From the NCBI RefSeq assembly GCF_022229005.1, contig NZ_JAKKFD010000038.1, positions 1-64,000 of the forward strand: 64,000 nt of DNA, given 5' to 3'. Below are positions 50,952 through 60,800 of this stretch, piece after piece (positions within the stretch are counted from its first letter, which is position 1; each line of letters begins with the position of its first letter). A program made the position numbers and the translations under genes. The notes below the pieces were generated by a model. The model made no database searches, was not told the DNA's origin, and saw nothing but the letters and a program-made list of their open reading frames with translations. Source of the DNA: Micromonospora trifolii. GTDB taxonomy: Bacteria; Actinomycetota; Actinomycetes; Mycobacteriales; Micromonosporaceae.

Positions 50952-52301
50952 GTGGACCGTCAGCAGGAGTTCGTCCTCCGCACGCTGGAAGAGCGGGACA
51001 TCCGGTTCGTCCGGCTGTGGTTCACCGACGTTCTGGGCACGCTCAAGAGCGTTTCGGTGGCACCCGCCGAGCTCGAGGCGGCCTTCGAGGAAGGCATCGG
51101 CTTCGACGGCTCGGCGATCGAGGGCTTCGCCCGGGTCTTCGAATCGGACATGGTGGCCATGCCCGACCCGACCACCTTCCAGGTCTTCCCCTTCGAGGGT
51201 GGAGTCAGCGGCGAGAGCGCCCGGATGTTCTGCGACATCCTGCTGCCCGACGGCGGCCCGTCCTGGGCAGACCCCCGGCACGTGCTGCGCCGCGCGCTGT
51301 CCAAGGCAGCCGAGAAGGGCTTCACCTTCTACACCCACCCCGAGATCGAGTTCTTCCTGCTCGAGAATGGTCCGCAGGACGGCTCGGTGCCCATCCCGGT
51401 CGACACCGGCGGCTACTTCGAGCACACCACCCACGCCGTGGCCCGGGACTTCCGCCGTCAGGGCGTGCTCGCGCTGGAACGGATCGGCATCTCGGTGGAG
51501 TTCAGCCACCACGAGGTCGCCCCCGGCCAGCAGGAGATCGACCTGCGCTACGCCGACGCGCTGACCACCGCCGACAACATCATGACCTTCCGGCACGTGG
51601 TCAAGGAGGTCGCGCTCTCCACCGGTGTGCAGGCCAGCTTCATGCCGAAGCCGTTCACCGACCAGCCGGGCAGCGGGATGCACACCCACCTGTCGCTGTT
51701 CGAAGGCGAGCGCAACGCCTTCCACGACAGCGGCGACCCGATGAAGCTGTCCAAGGTGGCGAAGTCCTTCATCGCCGGTCTGCTGGTGCACGCCCGCGAG
51801 TACACGGCGGTCACCAACCAGTGGGTCAACTCGTACAAGCGGCTCTTCCCGCAGCACCTGCCGGACCGGATCACCGAGAGCCCGGCGTACGTCTGTTGGG
51901 GTCACCTCAACCGGTCCGCGCTGGTCCGGGTTCCCGCGTACGGCAAGCCCAACTCGGCCCGGGTCGAGGTCCGCTCGCTGGACTCGGCGGCCAACCCGTA
52001 CCTCGCCTTCGCGGTGCTGCTCGGCGCCGGCCTGAAGGGCATCGAGGAAGGCTACGAGCTGCCGCCCGGTGCCGAGGACGACGTCTGGTCGCTGACCAGC
52101 GCGGAGCGACGCGCCATGGGTTACGAGGCGCTTCCGGAGAACCTCGCCGAGGCGATCGACGTGATGGCCGGCTCCGAACTGGTCGCCGAGGTGCTCGGCG
52201 AGCACGTCTTCGACTTCTTCCTGCGCAACAAGCGAGCCGAGTGGGAGCAGTACCGCCGCGAGGTCACCCCGTACGAGCGGCAACGCTACCTGGCGCTGTA
52301 G
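50952..52301 (+). CDS. glnA2: glutamine synthetase family protein, GlnA2 type
   Basis: A 449-residue type I glutamine synthetase relative. The start is the GTG at 50952 (VDRQQEFVLRTLEERDIRF), matching GlnA2 N-termini. Motifs: LWFTDVLGTLKSV, FDGSAIEGFARVFESD, metal-binding PEIEFFLLE and SVEFSHHEVAPGQQEIDLRY, ATP-site KPFTDQPGSGMHTHLSL, and NRSALVRVPAYG. The tyrosine that GlnE adenylylates in GlnA1 (in NLYDLP) is replaced here (DVWSLT), so this one is not adenylylated there. It may make glutamine or a gamma-glutamyl amide. Divergent from nadE. Confidence 0.93.
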   Translation: MDRQQEFVLRTLEERDIRFVRLWFTDVLGTLKSVSVAPAELEAAFEEGIGFDGSAIEGFARVFESDMVAMPDPTTFQVFPFEGGVSGESARMFCDILLPDGGPSWADPRHVLRRALSKAAEKGFTFYTHPEIEFFLLENGPQDGSVPIPVDTGGYFEHTTHAVARDFRRQGVLALERIGISVEFSHHEVAPGQQEIDLRYADALTTADNIMTFRHVVKEVALSTGVQASFMPKPFTDQPGSGMHTHLSLFEGERNAFHDSGDPMKLSKVAKSFIAGLLVHAREYTAVTNQWVNSYKRLFPQHLPDRITESPAYVCWGHLNRSALVRVPAYGKPNSARVEVRSLDSAANPYLAFAVLLGAGLKGIEEGYELPPGAEDDVWSLTSAERRAMGYEALPENLAEAIDVMAGSELVAEVLGEHVFDFFLRNKRAEWEQYRREVTPYERQRYLAL

Positions 52302-52390
52302 ACGCGGGGGCTGACGCCGTTGCGCGCTGCCGCTATCGTCTCGATCACCGCGCCGGTACCCCTCCGGGCGGAGAGTCGGGAGGCAAGTCG

Positions 52391-52816
52391 GTGCTGGAGG
52401 ATCTGTTCAGCGGTGCCTGGCAGAGCGTCGTGTTCGGGCTCGTTGGCGTCGGCCTCATGGCCGCCGGCTTCGGGCTCGTCGACCTGCTCACCCCGGGCCG
52501 GCTGCGAGACCTGATCTGGGTCGAGCGCAACGCCAACGCGGGGTTGCTGCTCGCCGCCAACCAGCTCGGCATCGCCGGGATCGTCTTCACCGCGATCCTG
52601 ACCAGCTACAGCGACTTCGGCAAGGGGCTCGCCTCCACAGTGGTCTTCGGACTGGTCGGGTTGGCGATCATGGCGTTGGCCTTCGTGGTGCTGGACCTGC
52701 TCACCCCCGGCAAGCTCGGCGAGGTCATCTGCTCGCCCGAGCCGCACCCGGCCGCCCGGGTCAGCGCCGCCACCCACTTCGGGGCCGCGCTGATCGTCTG
52801 CGCCTGCATCGCCTGA
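52391..52816 (+). CDS. DUF350-type small membrane protein
   Basis: A 141-residue membrane protein from the GTG at 52391, with GGGAGGCAAG just upstream. It has four helices in two related halves, each containing FGLVGVGLMAAGFGLVDLL or FGLVGLAIMALAFVVLDLL and ending LTPGRLRDLI or LTPGKLGEVI, the DUF350 signature. It is a predicted inner-membrane protein of unknown function. The internal repeat shows it arose by duplication. Confidence 0.85.
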   Translation: MLEDLFSGAWQSVVFGLVGVGLMAAGFGLVDLLTPGRLRDLIWVERNANAGLLLAANQLGIAGIVFTAILTSYSDFGKGLASTVVFGLVGLAIMALAFVVLDLLTPGKLGEVICSPEPHPAARVSAATHFGAALIVCACIA

Positions 52817-52827
52817 GGCAACTGCTG

Positions 52828-52948
52828 GCGTCGCCCTGCGGGCGGTCGCCGGCGGCGGCTGTGGATGCCGTCCGCGTCGCCGTGCGGGCGGTCGCCGGCG
52901 GCGGCTGTCGCTGCCGTCCGTGTCGCCGTGCGGGCGGTCGCCGGCGGG
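52828..52948. repeat. 46-bp tandem repeat, 2.6 copies
   Basis: Units start at 52828, 52874 and 52920, each beginning GCGTCGCC or GTGTCGCC and containing GCGGGCGGTCGCCGGCGG. They lie in the 160-base gap before the WYL regulator and include no gene. Confidence 0.9.
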
Positions 52949-52977
52949 CGTCTTACCCCGGCCGTAGCGTGCCGGGT

Positions 52978-53670
52978 ATGAACCGCACGGATCGCCTCTA
53001 CGCGCTGGTCGAAGAGCTGCGGGCGGTGTCACCACGGCCGCGCAGCGCCCGCTGGCTGGCCGCGCGCTTCGAGGTGAGCAGCCGGACCATCGAACGGGAC
53101 CTCGGCGCGTTGCAGGAGGCCGGGGTGCCGATCTGGGCCGAGCCCGGGCGCACCGGCGGCTACGTCCTGGACCGCGCCCGCACCCTGCCGCCGGTCAACC
53201 TGACGCCCGCCGAGGCGGTGGCGATGGCCGTGGCGCTGCACCGGCTCGCCGGTTCGCCGTTCGCCGGGCCGGCCGCCACCGCGCTGCGCAAGCTGGTGGC
53301 GGTGCTGCCGGCCGCCGACGCCGCCGAGGCGCACCGCCTCGCCGGTCGGGTGCACCTGATCGGCGACGGGCCGGCCACACCCGTCCCGGCCACCGTCGCC
53401 GACGCGGTCGCCGCGCGGCGCGTGCTGCGCATCCGGTACGCCGACCGCGCCGGCGCCGACTCGACCCGTGACGTCGAACCGCTCGGCTACCTCGGCAACG
53501 CCCGCCACTGGTACCTGGTCGCCTGGTGCCGTCTGCGCGACGAGCTGCGTTGCTTCCGCACCGACCGGATCCGGAGCGTCTGGGCGCTGCCCGACGTGGT
53601 GGCCCGGGAGCTACGCCTGACGGACCTCGACATCCCGCACGAGCGGGTCCGCCCGCTGAGCCTGGTCTGA
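52978..53670 (+). CDS. WYL-domain transcriptional regulator
   Basis: A 230-residue regulator from the ATG at 52978. The N-terminal DeoR-like helix-turn-helix covers residues 1-55 (RLYALVEELRAVSPRPRSAR, FEVSSRTIERDLGALQEAG), with GGYVLDRARTLPPVNLTPAE following. The WYL domain is about 138-225; the defining residues sit in RHWYLVAWCRLRDELRCFRTDRIR. WYL domains sense nucleic acids or small ligands. It precedes a VOC gene by 150 bases, and regulator plus VOC pairs of this kind are common in actinobacteria. Confidence 0.92.
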   Translation: MNRTDRLYALVEELRAVSPRPRSARWLAARFEVSSRTIERDLGALQEAGVPIWAEPGRTGGYVLDRARTLPPVNLTPAEAVAMAVALHRLAGSPFAGPAATALRKLVAVLPAADAAEAHRLAGRVHLIGDGPATPVPATVADAVAARRVLRIRYADRAGADSTRDVEPLGYLGNARHWYLVAWCRLRDELRCFRTDRIRSVWALPDVVARELRLTDLDIPHERVRPLSLV

Positions 53671-53819
53671 GACCCGTCCGCGGCGCGGCCGGCCCGGGTG
53701 TCGTCGTGGAAAACCCCGCCGGGTGATCCGGAAACACCGACAGGACGCTGTCGCCAACGGCCCCGAAACTGCTTCAGACGACGGCCGAACGGCCGGCACG
53801 GAAATTCTGGAGGCAGTAG

Positions 53820-54203
53820 ATGTCCAGGTCCACGACGCCCATCACCTGGTTCGAGATCGGTACCGACCGGCCCGAGGACGCGGAGCGGTTCTACGGAGAG
53901 CTGTTCGGCTGGACCTTCGAGGAGCAGGGCTCGACCGACGGCGGGTCCTACCGCGTGACCGGGGCCGGTGGCGACACCGGCATCGGCGGAGCGATCCGGG
54001 CGACCGACGGGACGTCGCCGAACTACGCGGTGTTCTACGCCGAAGTCGCCGACGTGGCAGAGACCTGCCGGCAGGCCGAAGCGGCCGGCGGCCGGGTGCT
54101 GGTGCCAGCGCGTACGGCACCGAGCGGTCTCACGCTCGCCCACCTACTCGACCCGGCCGGCAATTACCTGGGCGTGTTCACACCCCCGCCCCCGCAGCCC
54201 TGA
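53820..54203 (+). CDS. VOC family (glyoxalase-like) protein
   Basis: A 127-residue protein from the ATG at 53820, with GGAGG 7 bases upstream. Two beta-alpha-beta-beta-beta units are seen (ITWFEIGTDRPEDAERFYGE, LFGWTFEE; then PNYAVFYAEVADVAETCRQA, and DPAGNYLGVF at the end). VOC proteins bind metals and act as glyoxalases, dioxygenases or resistance proteins; the ligand here is unknown. Followed by a strong hairpin. Confidence 0.92.
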   Translation: MSRSTTPITWFEIGTDRPEDAERFYGELFGWTFEEQGSTDGGSYRVTGAGGDTGIGGAIRATDGTSPNYAVFYAEVADVAETCRQAEAAGGRVLVPARTAPSGLTLAHLLDPAGNYLGVFTPPPPQP

Positions 54204-54217
54204 CCCTCTCCAGCGCC

Positions 54218-54250
54218 GTCGGTCCGGGCAGGAGTTCTGCCCGGACCGAC
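54218..54250 (+). terminator. 14-bp perfect terminator hairpin
   Basis: GTCGGTCCGGGCAG (54218-54231) pairs exactly with 54237-54250 around the loop GAGTT, 15 bases after the VOC stop. Confidence 0.88.
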
Positions 54251-54411
54251 ACGCCAACGGGCCGATGATCGACTCGGTTTTCATGATGTCGGGGTGTCCG
54301 AGTGCGTCGGATACCGCGACTTCACGCAATCCGAGTGGATCAAGCCGCGACCGTGGCACCGGCCGGGTCGGCCCCGGTCGGCCAGTGCCTGCCGGGGCCG
54401 GACCCGTCGGA

Positions 54412-54882
54412 CTACTTGCCGGGCGTACCTGCGCCGTGGTGGCCGCCCGGGCCACGGTGGCCGCCGGGGCCGGGGAAGACGCCGGCCTCGACGGCCTTGG
54501 TGATGGCGTCGGCCTGCTCCTGGGTGAGTTTGCCGTCCTTGACCGCCTGGTCCAGGCGCTGCTTGAGCGCGGCCTGCCGATCCTCGGCGGACGGCCGCTG
54601 CGGTCGGTCGGCCGGTCGGTGCTGCTCGCGGACCTTCTCCAGTGCGGCGGTCACCTTGTCGGTGGGCACGCCCAACTCCTTGGCGAGCGCCTCGGCGAAC
54701 TCGCCCTGCCGGTCGGCCTTCGCGCCCGGAGCCGTGCCCGGAGCCGGGGCGGTGCTGGCGCTCGGTGTCGGCGTGGGCGTGTCGGCGGCGAACGCGATCG
54801 TCGGGGCCGCGATCCCGACGCCGAGGACGCCGGCGGTGGCCAGGCCGGCCAGCAGGTGCTTCCTACGGATGGTGCGGGACAT
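54412..54882 (-). CDS. secreted low-complexity protein with helical core
   Basis: A 156-residue secreted protein. The start is the ATG at 54882 with GGAGGACAGC just upstream; the signal peptide (RKHLLAGLATAGVLGVGIAA) is cut near AFAADTP. A Thr/Pro/Ala linker leads to a helical part, KADRQGEFAEALAKELGVPT, DKVTAALEKVREQHRP, then KDGKLTQEQADAITKAVEAG, and a Gly/His-rich tail. The pattern resembles exported actinobacterial proteins with a repeated Leu/Ala helix module (DUF-like, ClpX-like annotations), of unknown role. Confidence 0.8.
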   Translation of the reverse strand: MSRTIRRKHLLAGLATAGVLGVGIAAPTIAFAADTPTPTPSASTAPAPGTAPGAKADRQGEFAEALAKELGVPTDKVTAALEKVREQHRPADRPQRPSAEDRQAALKQRLDQAVKDGKLTQEQADAITKAVEAGVFPGPGGHRGPGGHHGAGTPGK

Positions 54883-55068
54883 GCTGTCCTCCAGAGGTTC
54901 GGTCATCCTGCGCTGTCGTCACCGACAGTGACTGGGCAGTCTGGGCGGAAGCCGTGGCGAACCTGTCAGCGAGCTGACAATCAAGGCCGGCGCTGGGCGA
55001 AATCGGGTTGTGTCGTCGCTGGCCGAGCGGTCAGGGTGGATGATCCACCGACGGAAGGACACCGCGGA

Positions 55069-55986
55069 ATGACCGTCGAGATTCGGGAAATTCCACTCGT
55101 CGAGCCGGACGCGGGGCCGTATGGCATCACGCCCGGCCCGGACGGCGCGCTCTGGCTGACGTTGGCCCATGCCGGCGGCATCGCCCGGCTGTCGGCCGAC
55201 GGCGAGGTCCGGACCTACCCGCTGGATCCGGCCGGCGGCCGCCCGTTGATCATCACGCCCGGGCCGGACGGGGCGCTCTGGTTCACCCGCTCCGGGGACG
55301 ACCGGATCGGTCGGATCACCGTCGAGGGCGAGCAGCGCGCCGTCGCCCTGCCGGCCGGCACCGGGCCGGGCGGCATCGCGGCTGGGCCTGATGGCGCGCT
55401 CTGGTACGCCGGAATGACCTCCGACACGATCGGCCGGGTGGAGACCGACGGCACCCACAGCAGCTTCCCGCTGCCGGTGAGCGGCGGATTCGCTTCGATG
55501 ATCACCGCTGGTGCGGACCAGGCTCTCTGGTTCACCCTCAACCAGGCGAACGCGATCGGCCGGATCGACCTCGACGGGCGGGTGACGCTCCATCCGCTAC
55601 CCACCGCGAAGGCAGGCCCGGTCGGCATCACAGTGGGCGTCGACGGCGTCATCTGGTTCGTGGAGATCGCCGCCGGTCAGCTCGGTCGGATCGACCCGGA
55701 TGGCGAGATCGTCGAGTTCCCGCTGCCGGACCGGGCGGCCCGCCCGCACGCGATCGTGGCCGACCCGGACGGCGGCGCGTGGTTCACCGAGTGGGGTGCC
55801 AACCGGATCGGTCACCTCGACCCCACCGGGCGAATCGAGGGCCACGCCCTGTCCACCCCCAACGCGGAACCGCACGGCATCACCCGCACGCCCACCGGGC
55901 ATCTGGGCGGCCCTGGAAATCGGCGCAGTAGCCCACCTAACCCCACCACCCACCTAGGCCGACCCTCTGACCCACGACGATCATGA
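55069..55986 (+). CDS. virginiamycin B lyase-like propeller, C-terminal frameshift
   Basis: A 305-residue frame, most of it a seven-bladed propeller of the Vgb/NHL-like type. Repeats run GPYGITPGPDGALWLTLAHA, GRPLIITPGPDGALWFTRSG and ARPHAIVADPDGGAWFTEWG. The His needed for streptogramin B cleavage should lie in the AEPHGIT blade near residue 268, which is present. After that the frame goes into Arg/Pro-rich text (HLGGPGNRRSSPP). Reading one base later gives IWAALEIGAVAHLTPPPT and a stop at 55957, which matches the expected end, so one extra base lies at about 55892-55901. This may be a frameshift mutation, pseudogene or sequencing error. Confidence 0.85.
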   Translation: MTVEIREIPLVEPDAGPYGITPGPDGALWLTLAHAGGIARLSADGEVRTYPLDPAGGRPLIITPGPDGALWFTRSGDDRIGRITVEGEQRAVALPAGTGPGGIAAGPDGALWYAGMTSDTIGRVETDGTHSSFPLPVSGGFASMITAGADQALWFTLNQANAIGRIDLDGRVTLHPLPTAKAGPVGITVGVDGVIWFVEIAAGQLGRIDPDGEIVEFPLPDRAARPHAIVADPDGGAWFTEWGANRIGHLDPTGRIEGHALSTPNAEPHGITRTPTGHLGGPGNRRSSPPNPTTHLGRPSDPRRS

Positions 55987-56033
55987 AGTTATTGCCGCGA
56001 CACGCCGTGGCGAGTGACAACAACTTCATGATC
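55979..56033. repeat. inverted repeat between convergent genes
   Basis: GATCATGAAGTT at 55979-55990 pairs exactly with 56022-56033, with partial extension inward. It overlaps the end of the Vgb-like frame, lies before LD-carboxypeptidase and is another member of the dispersed palindromes. Confidence 0.82.
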
Positions 56034-56053
56034 AACGGTGCCGGGGGCGGGGG

Positions 56054-56989
56054 TTAGTGGACTGCGGGGGTTGCGGTGAGGGTTGCGGTGTCGGTGTCCA
56101 GGGTGGCGGTTGTTCCTACCGGGACTGTGAGCTGGTCCGGGCCGTGGCCGATGGGGAGGCCGCCCAGGACCGGTACGCCCAGGTCGCCCAGGCGTTCGGT
56201 GAGCACGTCGACGATTGTGGTGTCCCAGCCGTCGCCGCAGTCGGTGAACTGCCCGACCGCCACCCCGGCCAGTCCGTCCAGCACGCCGGCGCGGCGCAGG
56301 TGGGTGAGCATCCGGTCGACCTTGTACGGGGGTTCCTGCACGTCCTCGATCAACAGCACCGCACCGGTCAGGTCGGGCAGGTCCGGGGTGCCGATCGACG
56401 CGGCGATCATGCACAGGTTGCCGCCGAGCAGGGTGCCGGTGGCGCGACCCGGGACGCGTACGCCGAAGGTCTCCTCGGTGGGGACCGCAGTGATCGACAC
56501 CGGTTCGGTGGTCATCAGCGCCGCGTGCAGGGACTCGGCGGAGCGCAGCGGCGTCCGCTCGTCGCGCCAGGCCGCCCCCGGGCCGTGCACCCCGGCCAGG
56601 CGGGCGCCGCGCCACAGTGCGAACTGCAACGCGGTGATGTCCGAGAAGCCAGCCACCACCTTCGGGTCACGGCGGACGGCGGCCATGTCGATGGCGTCAA
56701 CGATCCGTTGGGCGCCGTAGCCGCCCCGGGTGCAGATCACCCCGCGCACCTCACTGTCGGCGAAGGCGGCGTTCAGGTCGGCGGCGCGCAGGTCGTCGGT
56801 GCCGGCGAGGTAGCCGTGGCGGGCGTACGCGTTCGGCGCGAGCCTCGGGCGCAGGCCCCAGCCGGTGAGCAGTTCAATGCCCCGGGCCACCCGCTCCGGC
56901 GAGGTCGGCCCGGACGGCGACACCAGCAGCACCGTGTCACCCGGGCGCAGCACGGGCGGGCGTACGGCGGCGGTGTCCTCGCTGATCAC
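56054..56989 (-). CDS. LD-carboxypeptidase, peptidase family S66
   Basis: A 311-residue enzyme that cleaves the L,D peptide bond of murein tetrapeptides or acts on microcin C-like peptides. The start is the GTG at 56989; the open frame continuing upstream belongs to the opposite-strand genes. The S66 features are VLLVSPSGPTSPERVARGIE, VICTRGGYGAQRIVDAID, nucleophile Ser in GFSDITALQFAL (near residue 115), Glu in VLLIEDVQEPPYKVDRML, and His in GLPIGHGPDQLTVPVG. No signal peptide, so cytoplasmic as in LdcA. Confidence 0.93.
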   Translation of the reverse strand: MISEDTAAVRPPVLRPGDTVLLVSPSGPTSPERVARGIELLTGWGLRPRLAPNAYARHGYLAGTDDLRAADLNAAFADSEVRGVICTRGGYGAQRIVDAIDMAAVRRDPKVVAGFSDITALQFALWRGARLAGVHGPGAAWRDERTPLRSAESLHAALMTTEPVSITAVPTEETFGVRVPGRATGTLLGGNLCMIAASIGTPDLPDLTGAVLLIEDVQEPPYKVDRMLTHLRRAGVLDGLAGVAVGQFTDCGDGWDTTIVDVLTERLGDLGVPVLGGLPIGHGPDQLTVPVGTTATLDTDTATLTATPAVH

Positions 56990-57091
56990 AACCGCAGAGC
57001 CTAACGACCCGGACCATGGCCAGGCCGCCACCCAGCGGGCGGACCTGTGCCGGGGCGTGGTGCCGTGCGGCGTACCGGCTAGCCTCGACCT

Positions 57092-57859
57092 GTGGCAACC
57101 GCGCTGGTGATCGAGAACGACCCGACGGACGACGCGCGCCGGCTGGGTGAGTGGCTGACCGAGGCTGGGCTGGAGCTGTGGGTGGTGCGCCCGCACGCCG
57201 GCGACGAACTCCCCGCCGACCTGGAGGGGTACGCGGCGCTGGTGGTGCTCGGCGGCGACCAACAGGCGTACCCGTTGCCGGACGGTTCGCCCGGCGCACA
57301 GTGGTTTCCGGCGGTGGAGGGCCTGCTGCGCAAGGCGGTCCGGTACCGGGTGCCGACCCTGGCGGTCTGCCTGGGCGCGCAGCTGCTCGCCACCGCGCAC
57401 GCCGGGTTGGTGGAGCGCAGCCCGTCCGGGCCGGAGATCGGCCCCGGCGTGGTCGGCCGGCGGGACGCCGCCGAGAACGACCCGTTGTTCCGGTACGTGC
57501 CGTTGATCCCGGACGTGCTCCAGTGGCACTCCGACGAGATCACCGAGCTGCCCCGGGGCGCGACCCTGCTGGCCGCCTCCACCCGCTATCCGCATCAGGC
57601 GTTCCGCCTCGGTGACCGGGCGTGGGGGTTGCAGTTCCACATCGAGTGCGACGCCGCGATGATCGCCGACTGGGCCACCGACTCGGCCCAACTCGCCGAG
57701 CTGGGCTACGACCCGGAGCTGGTGGTCGCTGCCTGCGCCTCGGTGCTGCCCGACGTCGAGGAGGTCTGGCAGCCGTTCGCCGCCCGGTTCGCCGCGCTGG
57801 CCCTCGGCGAGCTGGACGACAGCACGGTGCGGCGCGGCCTGCCGCTGCTCGGGCACTGA
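57092..57859 (+). CDS. class I glutamine amidotransferase
   Basis: A 255-residue protein from the GTG at 57092. The class I fold is shown by LVVLGGDQQAYPLPDGSPGA, the nucleophile Cys in PTLAVCLGAQLLATAHAG near residue 94, and the His/Glu pair in GLQFHIECDAAMIADWA near 188. No synthetase domain is fused; stand-alone members hydrolyse glutamine or a gamma-glutamyl compound. A -10-like TAGCCT 8 bases upstream suggests a leaderless transcript. It precedes glnE with a 1-base overlap, so it shares that operon. Confidence 0.92.
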   Translation: MATALVIENDPTDDARRLGEWLTEAGLELWVVRPHAGDELPADLEGYAALVVLGGDQQAYPLPDGSPGAQWFPAVEGLLRKAVRYRVPTLAVCLGAQLLATAHAGLVERSPSGPEIGPGVVGRRDAAENDPLFRYVPLIPDVLQWHSDEITELPRGATLLAASTRYPHQAFRLGDRAWGLQFHIECDAAMIADWATDSAQLAELGYDPELVVAACASVLPDVEEVWQPFAARFAALALGELDDSTVRRGLPLLGH

Positions 57860-60800
57860 TGAGCCGGCCGACCAGGGCACCGGGCCGGCTCGCCCGGTAC
57901 GGCTTCGGCACCGCCGAAGGCGACGGCGGCGCGCGCGCCGCGGACCTGCTCGGCCCCGAAGGGCTGCGGCTGTGGCAGCCGGCCGAGCAGGAGCCGGCCG
58001 ACGAGGCAGCAGCGGAGCTGCTCGCCGCGCTGTCCCGCGCCGCCGACCCGGACCTGGCGCTGCGCCAACTGCACCGCATCGTGGAGGCCGAGGGCCGCGC
58101 CACCGAAGGCGGCGCCGCATCGCCGCTGCTCGCGGACGTGCACGCCGACCCCGGGCTACGGCGACGACTGATCGCTGTGCTCGGCGCGTCGGCGGCGCTC
58201 GGCGATCACCTGGTGGCCCACCCCGAGCACTACCGGGCGCTGCGGACCGCCCCGGACGGGCTCGCCCCGATCGCCGAGGGGCGGCTGGAGCCGGCCGACG
58301 GCGGCAACGCGGTGGCGGCGCTGCGGACCGCGTACCGCCTGGCGTTGCTGCGGATCGCGGCGGCCGACCTGACCGGCGGTCGCGGCCTGGAGCAGACGAT
58401 GGCCGCGCTCTCCGCACTGGCCGACGCGACGCTGTCCGCGGCGTACGAGATCGCGGTCGCGGAGCTGGCGGAGGGGACCGAGCGGCCCCGGCTCGCGGTG
58501 GTGGCGATGGGCAAGTGCGGCGGCGGCGAGCTGAACTACGTCTCCGACGTGGACGTCATCTTCGTGGCCGCCGAGGACGCCGACCTGTCCGCCGCGACAC
58601 TGGTGGCGACCCGACTGATCTACATCTGCGGGCTGGTCGCCTGGCCGGTGGACGCCGCGCTTCGCCCCGAGGGCAGCCGCGGCCCGCTGGTGCGGACCCT
58701 CGCCAGCCACCTGGCCTACTACCGGCGGTGGGCGCGCACCTGGGAGTTCCAGGCGCTGCTCAAGGCCCGCCCGGCCGCCGGGGACCTGCCGCTGGCCCAG
58801 GAGTGGATCGACCAGCTCGCGCCGCTGGTCTGGCGGGCGGCCGAGCGGCCCGAGGCGGTCGAGGACGTTCGCGCCATGCGCCGCCGGATCATCGACCACA
58901 TCCCGCCGAAGGAACTGGAGCGCGAGATCAAGCGCGGTCCCGGTGGGCTGCGCGACATCGAGTTCGCCGTCCAGTTGCTGCAACTCGTGCACGGTCGCGG
59001 CGACGAGACGCTGCGCCCGCCCGGCACCATCCCGGCGCTGCGCGCCCTCGTCGCCGGCGGCTACGTCGGTCGGGCCGACGGCGAGGCACTGTTGCGCGGC
59101 TACCGCTTCCTGCGCAGCGTCGAGCACCGGCTGCAACTCCAGGGTCTGCGTCGTACGCACACGGTGCCCGCCGAGCCGGGCGCGCTGCGCTGGCTCGCCG
59201 CCGCACTGGGTTTCACCGCCGCGCCGGGGCGCAGCGCCGTGGAGAGCTTCCGGGCCGAGTGGGTCACCCACGCCACCGAGGTACGCCGACTGCACGCCAA
59301 ACTGCTCTACCGGCCGCTGCTGGAGTCGGTTTCCCGCGTCCCGGCCGACGGGTTGCGACTCACCCCGGAGGCGGCCCGGAACCGCCTGGAGATCCTCGGT
59401 TTCGCCGACCCGGCCGGGGCGTTGCGCCACCTCCAGGCGCTCACCGGCGGGGTGAGCCGCACGGCGGCCATCCAACGCACCCTGCTGCCGGTGCTGCTCA
59501 GCGAGTTCGCCGACGCGCCGGAACCGGACCGGGGGCTGCTCAACTACCGCAAGGTCTCCGACAAGCTGGGCAGCACGCCCTGGTATCTGCGGCTGCTGCG
59601 CGACGGCGGCCCGGTCGCCCGTCGGCTGGCCCGGGTGCTCGCCCTGTCCCGGTACGTCGCCGACCTGCTCGCCCGCGACCCGGAGGCGCTGCGGCTGCTG
59701 GCCGAGGAGAACGAACTGGCCCCGCGCCCGCCGGAGGTGCTGCGGGAGGGTTTCCTGGCGGCGGCGGCCCGGCACACCGACCCGGTCGAGGCCACCAGCG
59801 CGGTGCGCGCGCTGCGGCGTCGCGAGCTGGTCCGGGTGGCCTGCGCCGACGTGCTCTGCCGGGCCGGCGCGCTCGCGCCCAGCCCCACCCGGGCGGACGG
59901 CGCGAACCGTCCCGCCCGCGGGCTGTCCGACATCACCGCTGTCGGTACGGCGCTCGCCGACGTCACCGACGCCACACTGGCCGCCGCGCTGCGGGCCGCT
60001 CAGGCCAGCCAGCCGGCACCAGCGGGTCTGCGGTTCGCGGTGATCGGCATGGGCCGGCTCGGCGGGTACGAGTCGAACTACCTCTCCGACGCCGACGTGC
60101 TCTTCGTCTACGACCCGCCGCCGGGCACCAGCGAGAGCGCCGCCAGCGCCGCCGCGCACGCCGTCGCCGAGGAACTGCGCCGACTGCTCGGCGTACCCGC
60201 CCCCGACCCGCCGCTGGGCGTCGACGCCGACCTGCGACCGGAGGGCCGCCAGGGTCCGCTGGTACGCAGCCTCGCCGCGTACGCGCAGTACTACGCCCGC
60301 TGGTCACGGGTGTGGGAGGCGCAGGCTCTGCTGCGCGCCCGGTTCGTCTGCGGCGACGCCGAGCTGGGCGCCGAGTTCGAGGCGATGATCGAGCCGGTGC
60401 GCTACCCGGCCGACGGGCTGACCCGCGAGCAGGTCGTCGAGATTCGGCGGATCAAGGCCCGGGTGGAGACCGAACGGCTGCCCCGTGGCGCCGACCCGGC
60501 CACCCACACCAAGCTGGGTCGCGGTGGGCTCGCCGACGTGGAGTGGGCGGTGCAACTCGTCCAGCTCCGGCACGCCGGCGCGAATCCGGCGCTGCGCGGC
60601 ACGCGTACCCTCGACGCCCTCGCGGCGGCCGAGCGGGCCGGCCTGATCGACACCACGGACGCCGCGGAGATGGCCGCCGGTTGGGCCCTGGCCGCGCAGG
60701 TCCGCAACGCGTTGATGCTGGTCCGCGGACGGGCCGGAGACCAACTGCCCCGGCACGGCGTGGAGTTGGCCGGGGTGGCCCGGCTGCTCGGCCGCGACGA

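Noticed and set aside
56990..58417. 476-residue N-terminal extension of the LD-carboxypeptidase frame
   Set aside because: It would be antisense to the amidotransferase and glnE genes; the S66 protein is complete from the GTG at 56989.
58156..60159. 667-residue minus-strand open frame
   Set aside because: Antisense to glnE.
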